From Rhizobium sp. BK251 (GTDB taxonomy: Bacteria; Pseudomonadota; Alphaproteobacteria; Rhizobiales; Rhizobiaceae), in NCBI RefSeq assembly GCF_004345245.1, contig NZ_SLUQ01000008.1, forward strand, positions 372,001 to 436,000: DNA of 64,000 bases. The letters are read 5' to 3'. Below are positions 59,426-64,000 of the stretch, piece by piece; position 1 is the stretch's first letter, and each line of letters opens with the position of its first letter. Made by a program: the position numbers and the translations under genes. The notes beneath the pieces are model-generated. The model was not told where the DNA came from and ran no database searches. It saw only the letters and a list, made by a program, of their open reading frames with translations.

Positions 59426-61369
59426 ATGAACCCTAATTTACGCAATTTCGCGCTTTGGGCCATCATCGCTTTGCTGTTGATTGCCCTGTTCAGCATGTTC
59501 CAGACCGCTCCGGCACAGACTGGTTCCCGGGAAATTCCCTATTCGCAGTTTCTGCGTGAAGTGGATTCGGGCCGGGTACGTGACGTAACTGTTACCGGCA
59601 ACCGCCTGGTCGGAAACTATGTTGAAAACGGCACGACCTTCCAGACCTATGCCCCGCTTGTCGATCAGAGCCTGCTGGATCGCCTGCAGACCAAGAACGT
59701 GACGATCGTAGGCCGCCCCGAAACAGACGGTTCTTCCGGTTTCCTGAGCTATCTCGGGACGCTGCTTCCGATGTTGCTCATCCTCGGTGTCTGGCTGTTC
59801 TTCATGCGGCAGATGCAGGGTGGCTCTCGTGGTGCGATGGGCTTCGGCAAGTCCAAGGCAAAGCTCCTGACGGAAGCGCATGGCCGCGTCACCTTTGACG
59901 ATGTCGCCGGCGTCGACGAAGCCAAGCAGGACCTCGAGGAAATCGTCGAATTCCTGCGCGACCCGCAGAAGTTCCAGCGCCTCGGCGGCCGCATTCCGCG
60001 CGGCGTCCTGCTCGTAGGCCCTCCCGGTACCGGTAAGACACTGCTTGCCCGCGCCATCGCAGGCGAGGCAAATGTGCCCTTCTTCACGATCTCGGGCTCC
60101 GACTTCGTTGAAATGTTCGTTGGTGTCGGTGCTTCGCGCGTCCGCGACATGTTCGAGCAGGCCAAGAAGAATGCGCCTTGCATCATCTTCATCGACGAAA
60201 TCGACGCCGTCGGCCGCCATCGTGGCGCTGGCCTCGGCGGTGGTAACGACGAACGCGAACAGACGCTCAACCAGCTGCTGGTCGAGATGGATGGCTTCGA
60301 AGCCAATGAAGGCATCATCCTGATCGCCGCCACCAACCGTCCCGACGTTCTCGACCCGGCACTTCTGCGTCCGGGCCGTTTCGACCGCCAGGTCGTCGTC
60401 CCGAACCCCGACATCGTCGGTCGCGAGCGTATCCTGAAGGTTCATGCCCGCAACGTTCCGCTGGCACCGAACGTCGACCTCAAGGTTCTGGCTCGCGGTA
60501 CGCCCGGCTTCTCTGGCGCGGACCTGATGAACCTCGTCAACGAAGCTGCCCTGATGGCCGCGCGCCGCAACAAGCGCCTCGTCACCATGCAGGAATTCGA
60601 GGACGCCAAGGACAAGATCATGATGGGTGCGGAGCGCCGCTCCTCGGCTATGACCGAGGCGGAAAAGAAGCTCACCGCCTATCACGAAGCCGGTCACGCG
60701 ATCACGGCACTCAATGTCGCCGTGGCCGATCCGCTGCACAAGGCGACGATAATTCCGCGCGGCCGTGCCCTCGGCATGGTCATGCAGCTTCCCGAGGGCG
60801 ACCGCTACTCGATGAGCTACAAGTGGATGGTTTCGCGCCTCTGCATCATGATGGGTGGACGTGTCGCCGAGGAGCTCACCTTCGGCAAGGAGAACATTAC
60901 CTCCGGCGCATCCTCGGACATCGAGCAGGCGACCAAGCTTGCCCGTGCCATGGTCACGCAGTGGGGCTTCTCCGATGAGCTCGGCCAGGTGTCCTACGGC
61001 GAGAACCAGCAGGAAGTCTTCCTCGGGCATTCAGTGTCGCAGACGAAGAACGTCTCCGAAGCGACCGCCCAGAAGATCGACAACGAAGTGCGCCGCCTCA
61101 TCGACCAGGCCTATACGCAGGCGCGCGACATCCTGACGGACAAGCATGACGAGTTCGTCGCGCTTGCCGAAGGGCTTCTGGAATACGAGACGCTGACCGG
61201 CGATGAGATCAAGGCTCTGATCCGCGGCGAGAAGCCCGCCCGTGATCTTGGCGACGATACGCCGCCGAGCCGCGGTTCCGCGGTGCCGAAGACGGGCGCC
61301 AAGAAGGACGGCTCGGTCAGTGCAAAGGGTGAGGAACCGGAAGGTGGTTTCGAGCCTCAGCCTCGCTGA
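59426..61369 (+). CDS. ftsH: ATP-dependent zinc metalloprotease FtsH
   Basis: A 647-residue membrane protease: two N-terminal helices (residues 5-25 and about 105-125), an AAA+ domain with Walker A GPPGTGKT, Walker B IIFIDEIDAVGRHRG and the second region of homology (ATNRPDVLDPALLRPGRFDRQ), then the zinc protease with HEAGH (AYHEAGHAI). It degrades unstable membrane and soluble regulators. GGGGAGTTC precedes the ATG at 59426. The upstream 28 codons of the longer frame are not family-like. A strong hairpin terminator follows. Confidence 0.97.
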   Translation: MNPNLRNFALWAIIALLLIALFSMFQTAPAQTGSREIPYSQFLREVDSGRVRDVTVTGNRLVGNYVENGTTFQTYAPLVDQSLLDRLQTKNVTIVGRPETDGSSGFLSYLGTLLPMLLILGVWLFFMRQMQGGSRGAMGFGKSKAKLLTEAHGRVTFDDVAGVDEAKQDLEEIVEFLRDPQKFQRLGGRIPRGVLLVGPPGTGKTLLARAIAGEANVPFFTISGSDFVEMFVGVGASRVRDMFEQAKKNAPCIIFIDEIDAVGRHRGAGLGGGNDEREQTLNQLLVEMDGFEANEGIILIAATNRPDVLDPALLRPGRFDRQVVVPNPDIVGRERILKVHARNVPLAPNVDLKVLARGTPGFSGADLMNLVNEAALMAARRNKRLVTMQEFEDAKDKIMMGAERRSSAMTEAEKKLTAYHEAGHAITALNVAVADPLHKATIIPRGRALGMVMQLPEGDRYSMSYKWMVSRLCIMMGGRVAEELTFGKENITSGASSDIEQATKLARAMVTQWGFSDELGQVSYGENQQEVFLGHSVSQTKNVSEATAQKIDNEVRRLIDQAYTQARDILTDKHDEFVALAEGLLEYETLTGDEIKALIRGEKPARDLGDDTPPSRGSAVPKTGAKKDGSVSAKGEEPEGGFEPQPR

Positions 61370-61391
61370 CCCTTTAAACGGATCCATTATC

Positions 61392-61436
61392 AAAAAGGCC
61401 AGCTTTCGAGCCTCGAAAGCTGGCCTTATAGTTTTG
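61392..61436 (+). terminator. Rho-independent terminator of ftsH
   Basis: A long stem AAGGCCAGCTTTCG.../...CGAAAGCTGGCCTT (about 61395-61410 with 61412-61427) followed by ATAGTTTT. Confidence 0.82.
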
Positions 61437-61606
61437 GTAACGGGATATAAGCAATTTTGTTGGTAATTTACGTGAAGATTGCCGCAATCTATGGCATGCC
61501 GCTAGCATGCCGGGACATGAAGTCTCTTTGTGGACGCCTCGGGTAGGGCGTCCATCTGATGGAATTGCGCAGCCCTTTTTGGCGCGCGGGAATCGTGGGA
61601 GTGCAT

Positions 61607-62962
61607 ATGAAGCGACGCTATTTCGGTACTGACGGCATCAGAGGTCAGTCGAACGTTTTCCCCATGACACCGGATCTTGCCATGCGCGTCGGCATTGCCG
61701 CCGGCATGATCTTCAGGCGTGGCAATCATCGCCACCGGGTGGTCATCGGCAAGGACACGCGTCTTTCCGGCTACATGCTGGAAAACGCCATGGTGGCGGG
61801 CTTTACGGCCGCCGGCCTCGACGCCTTCGTTCTCGGCCCAATTCCGACACCCGCCGTCGCCATGCTGACGCGGTCGCTGCGCGCCGATATCGGCGTCATG
61901 ATCTCCGCCTCTCACAACCCTTACGAAGACAACGGCATCAAGCTCTTCGGCCCTGATGGCTACAAGCTGTCTGATGACATCGAGACGCAGATCGAGGAGC
62001 TGCTTGAAAAGGACCTCTATTCGCAGCTCGCTCAGTCGGACGATATCGGCCGCGCCAAGCGCATCGATGGCGTGCATGACCGCTATATCGAGCATGCCAA
62101 GCGCACGCTGCCGCGCGACGTCACCCTTCAGGGCTTGCGCATCGCCATCGACTGCGCCAACGGCGCCGCCTACAAGGTCGCTCCTGCCGTGCTGTGGGAA
62201 CTTGGCGCCGAGGTTGTCACCATCGGCAACGAACCGAACGGCACCAACATCAACCTCAATTGCGGCTCGACCAGCCCCGTCGCCCTCCAGAAGAAAGTGG
62301 ACGAGGTGCGCGCCGACATCGGCATTGCGCTCGACGGCGATGCAGACCGCGTCATCATCATCGACGAGACTGGTTCGATCGTGGACGGCGACCAGCTGAT
62401 GGCCGTCATCGCGGAAAGCTGGGCGGAAAACCAGACGCTCAAGGGCAACGGAATCGTTGCCACCGTGATGTCGAACCTGGGCCTCGAACGCTTCCTCGGC
62501 GAAAAGGGCATGGTGCTGGAGCGCACCCGCGTCGGCGACCGTTATGTCGTCGAGCACATGCGCCAGCACAATTTCAATGTCGGCGGCGAACAGTCGGGCC
62601 ATATCGTGCTTTCGGACTACGGCACGACGGGTGATGGTCTCGTTGCGGCGCTGCAGATCCTCGCCGCCGTCAAGCGGACGGGCAAGACGGTCAGCGAGGT
62701 TTGCCGGCGCTTCGAGCCGGTGCCCCAGCTTCTGCGCAACGTGCGCACCACCGGCGGCCGGCCGCTCGAGGACATTCAGGTCAAGCAGGCGATTGCCGAT
62801 GCCGAAGCAGAGCTTGCGCGCAACGGGCGCCTCGTCATCCGCCCGTCCGGAACCGAGCCCTTGATCCGCGTCATGGCGGAAGGTGACGACCGCGGCCAGA
62901 TCGAGCGTATCGTCAACGATCTCATCGGTGTGATCTCGAACGTCAGAACCGCCGCCGCCTGA
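61607..62962 (+). CDS. glmM: Phosphoglucosamine mutase
   Basis: A 451-residue enzyme starting MKRRYFGTDGIRG, with the catalytic serine in GVMISASHNPYEDNGIKLF, metal-binding ALDGDADRVI and the phosphate-binding VRPSGTEPLIRV-like RPSGTEPLIRVMAEG. It turns glucosamine 6-phosphate into glucosamine 1-phosphate for UDP-GlcNAc and hence peptidoglycan and LPS. GGGAGTGCAT precedes the ATG at 61607. It lies downstream of ftsH, a common arrangement, but the ftsH terminator separates them. Confidence 0.97.
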   Translation: MKRRYFGTDGIRGQSNVFPMTPDLAMRVGIAAGMIFRRGNHRHRVVIGKDTRLSGYMLENAMVAGFTAAGLDAFVLGPIPTPAVAMLTRSLRADIGVMISASHNPYEDNGIKLFGPDGYKLSDDIETQIEELLEKDLYSQLAQSDDIGRAKRIDGVHDRYIEHAKRTLPRDVTLQGLRIAIDCANGAAYKVAPAVLWELGAEVVTIGNEPNGTNINLNCGSTSPVALQKKVDEVRADIGIALDGDADRVIIIDETGSIVDGDQLMAVIAESWAENQTLKGNGIVATVMSNLGLERFLGEKGMVLERTRVGDRYVVEHMRQHNFNVGGEQSGHIVLSDYGTTGDGLVAALQILAAVKRTGKTVSEVCRRFEPVPQLLRNVRTTGGRPLEDIQVKQAIADAEAELARNGRLVIRPSGTEPLIRVMAEGDDRGQIERIVNDLIGVISNVRTAAA

Positions 62963-62983
62963 TCATCCGATCCTTCTGGGCTG

Positions 62984-63014
62984 AGCCGGCGCGCCTTCGC
63001 GCCGGCTTTGTCTT
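62984..63014 (+). terminator. Rho-independent terminator of glmM
   Basis: A perfect 10-bp stem AGCCGGCGCG/CGCGCCGGCT (62984-62993, 62998-63007) followed by TTGTCTTG. It may also stop the convergent methyltransferase transcript. Confidence 0.75.
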
Positions 63015-63026
63015 GTCTGGTGCCTC

Positions 63027-63641
63027 TCAGCCGTGCCGCGCGAGCCAGATGGTGTGGCCGCCGCACGATGCGTCTTCCGCAACATGGGCGACGATCTCGA
63101 AGCCATGCCGTCCGAGAAGCCGGCGATATTCCTCGGGCGCGAGGCTGCCGTGATAGAGCGGCTCGCCGGCGAAGGTGCCGATCGCCTCGCCATGGGCGGG
63201 CCCGCTGGTGAACATCAGGGCCGCACCCTCCGCGGCATGGTTTGCAAACAGCTCGAACATGCCGCGCTGGTCCTCGGGTGTCAGGTGAAAGAAGCTGTCC
63301 CAGGCGAGGAGCCCCGCAAATCTGCGTCCGAGAGAAAGGCCGCGCATATCCGCGACCAGCCAGTCGTGATCGGGAAAGCGCGCCCGGCACATGCCGATCA
63401 GTGTCGGCGAGGAATCGACCCCGATCAGAGCATAGCCGCTTGCGATGAGGTGCCGGGCGAGGGGCTCGCCGGAACCGCATCCGATATCGAGGATCGCGCC
63501 GCCCGGCGGAACGAGCGCCATGAAACGGTCCATCCACGCTCGTTCGAAGAGTGTCCTTCCGCGGCTCTCGTCCCAGATGCGCGCATGCCTTTCATAAAGA
63601 TCGGGAATGTTGTCGGCCGGGCTCCCGCGATCACTCACCAT
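63027..63641 (-). CDS. Class I SAM-dependent methyltransferase
   Basis: A 204-residue methyltransferase with motif I AILDIGCGSGEPLARHLI, acidic loop IGVDSSP and WLVADMRGLSLG, LLAWDSFFHLTPEDQ. The substrate is unknown. AGGGTGATTGA precedes the ATG. It is convergent with glmM. No partner gene is visible; the 360 bp upstream to the window edge hold no gene. Confidence 0.88.
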   Translation of the reverse strand: MVSDRGSPADNIPDLYERHARIWDESRGRTLFERAWMDRFMALVPPGGAILDIGCGSGEPLARHLIASGYALIGVDSSPTLIGMCRARFPDHDWLVADMRGLSLGRRFAGLLAWDSFFHLTPEDQRGMFELFANHAAEGAALMFTSGPAHGEAIGTFAGEPLYHGSLAPEEYRRLLGRHGFEIVAHVAEDASCGGHTIWLARHG

Positions 63642-63847
63642 TCAATCACCCTGATGGTCTTGCCAATTCATGGACAGGTCTCGGTAATACCTCCGCCTGC
63701 GGTCGGGAGAAACTCTATCCCGGGCTGATCTACATTCGCCCATTAATGCGAAATTTATCAAAATCGCCGAGATACTTTCTTTTGGTGCGGTGCAGCATCA
63801 ATTCAAGGCGCAGGATGCGCTCTCTCCCCTGTCCTCTTCAAATTGCG

Positions 63848-63878
63848 CCTCCCGGCAACGGGGAGGCCTTTTGCTACC
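63848..63878 (+). terminator. Hairpin with T-run in the gene-free right end
   Basis: Stem GCCTCCC/GGGAGGC (about 63848-63868) followed by CTTTTGC. No gene precedes it on this strand within 880 bp. Just upstream lies a CU-rich stretch and a GCGCA-GGA-TGCGC hairpin, so it may end a small RNA. Confidence 0.5.
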
Positions 63879-63899
63879 AAAGAGGGTAAATATTCGTAG

Positions 63900-63914
63900 T
63901 TAATCAGGTTTTAA
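63900..63914 (+). promoter_or_regulatory. CtrA-type binding box near the right edge
   Basis: TTAA (63900-63903), seven bases (tcaggtt), TTAA (63911-63914): the third exact TTAA-N7-TTAA of the window, in non-coding DNA. The gene it would control must start beyond base 64000 or be the methyltransferase 260 bp to the left. Confidence 0.5.
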
Positions 63915-64000
63915 GCTTTCCCGTGCATTATCCATAACAGGAATCTCACCTCGGCCGATGTTCTGTCGTGCCAATGCAAGTGATCTTGGAGCTGGAACCA

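Noticed and set aside
61370..61606. Possible riboswitch or leader element before glmM
   Set aside because: The only strong structure is the ftsH terminator at 61392-61436. I see no conserved aptamer-like pattern in the rest.

Overview
The window is a GC-rich, gene-dense piece of an alphaproteobacterial chromosome, most likely Rhizobiaceae (Rhizobium/Sinorhizobium/Agrobacterium group). The evidence is the tkt-gap-pgk-fba block divergent from a DUF4164-zapA-6S RNA block, a cysteine-free L31 next to a DUF1465/RcdA gene, an lpiA-atvA pair (lysyl-phosphatidylglycerol synthase plus AcvB), a sqdBDC sulfolipid operon and the order ruvC-ruvA-ruvB ... ybgC-tolQRAB-pal-cpoB-tilS-ftsH-glmM. I see no tRNA, rRNA, prophage, transposase or CRISPR array.

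Layout. 1-5.7 kb: end of a MotA/ExbB-type channel gene with its OmpA-like partner, an ECF42-type sigma factor with a DGPF/YCII partner, a DUF1508 protein, an orphan TctC/Bug binding protein and two translationally coupled unknown genes. 5.8-10.9 kb: ABC exporter, rpmE, rcdA, a probable small RNA between two CtrA-type boxes, DUF1192, an MFS permease and a 53-residue membrane protein. 11-20.8 kb (minus strand): class I aldolase, pgk, gap and tkt, interrupted by a K+/H+ antiporter, a flavin reductase and an unusual MerR fusion. 21.1-22.0 kb: DUF4164, zapA, 6S RNA. 22.1-31.1 kb: an accessory block (HAD phosphatase, small protein, TetR, CFA synthase, lpiA-atvA, FAD oxidase) between 6S RNA and the 5-formyltetrahydrofolate cyclo-ligase gene that usually follows it. 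31.2-35.1 kb: cyclo-ligase, YmdB-type phosphodiesterase, an MBL-fold protein, a PNPOx-like protein and yebC. 35.2-38.5 kb: an ECF sigma/anti-sigma pair divergent from an exported MBL-fold protein and a TPR protein, with matching promoter motifs on both sides. 38.6-42.3 kb: a luciferase-like oxidoreductase, a dispersed repeat and a chemoreceptor. 42.5-45.5 kb: ruvC, a PIN-type toxin-antitoxin pair, ruvA, ruvB. 45.5-50.4 kb: NUDIX, P-loop kinase-like and DinB genes, then sqdBDC. 50.5-63.6 kb: ybgC, an Lnb-like gene on the other strand, the tol-pal operon, tilS, ftsH, glmM and a methyltransferase.

How the parts relate. Much of the window is core envelope and cell-cycle machinery: Tol-Pal, ZapA, FtsH, GlmM, RcdA, and membrane lipid remodelling by Cfa, LpiA/AtvA and SqdBDC. 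Three exact TTAA-N7-TTAA sequences and one near match lie in intergenic regions: upstream of rcdA, upstream of the putative small RNA, upstream of tolQ (near match) and at the right edge. This points to CtrA-linked control. The most interesting unexplained items are the roughly 110-nt RNA beside rcdA, the twin ECF promoter motif (GGAATAAA-N14-GATCT) of the sigma/MBL/TPR module, the self-contained toxin-antitoxin pair inside the ruv cluster, a 27-bp perfect palindrome upstream of the aldolase gene, and two copies of a repeat bounded by short inverted repeats.
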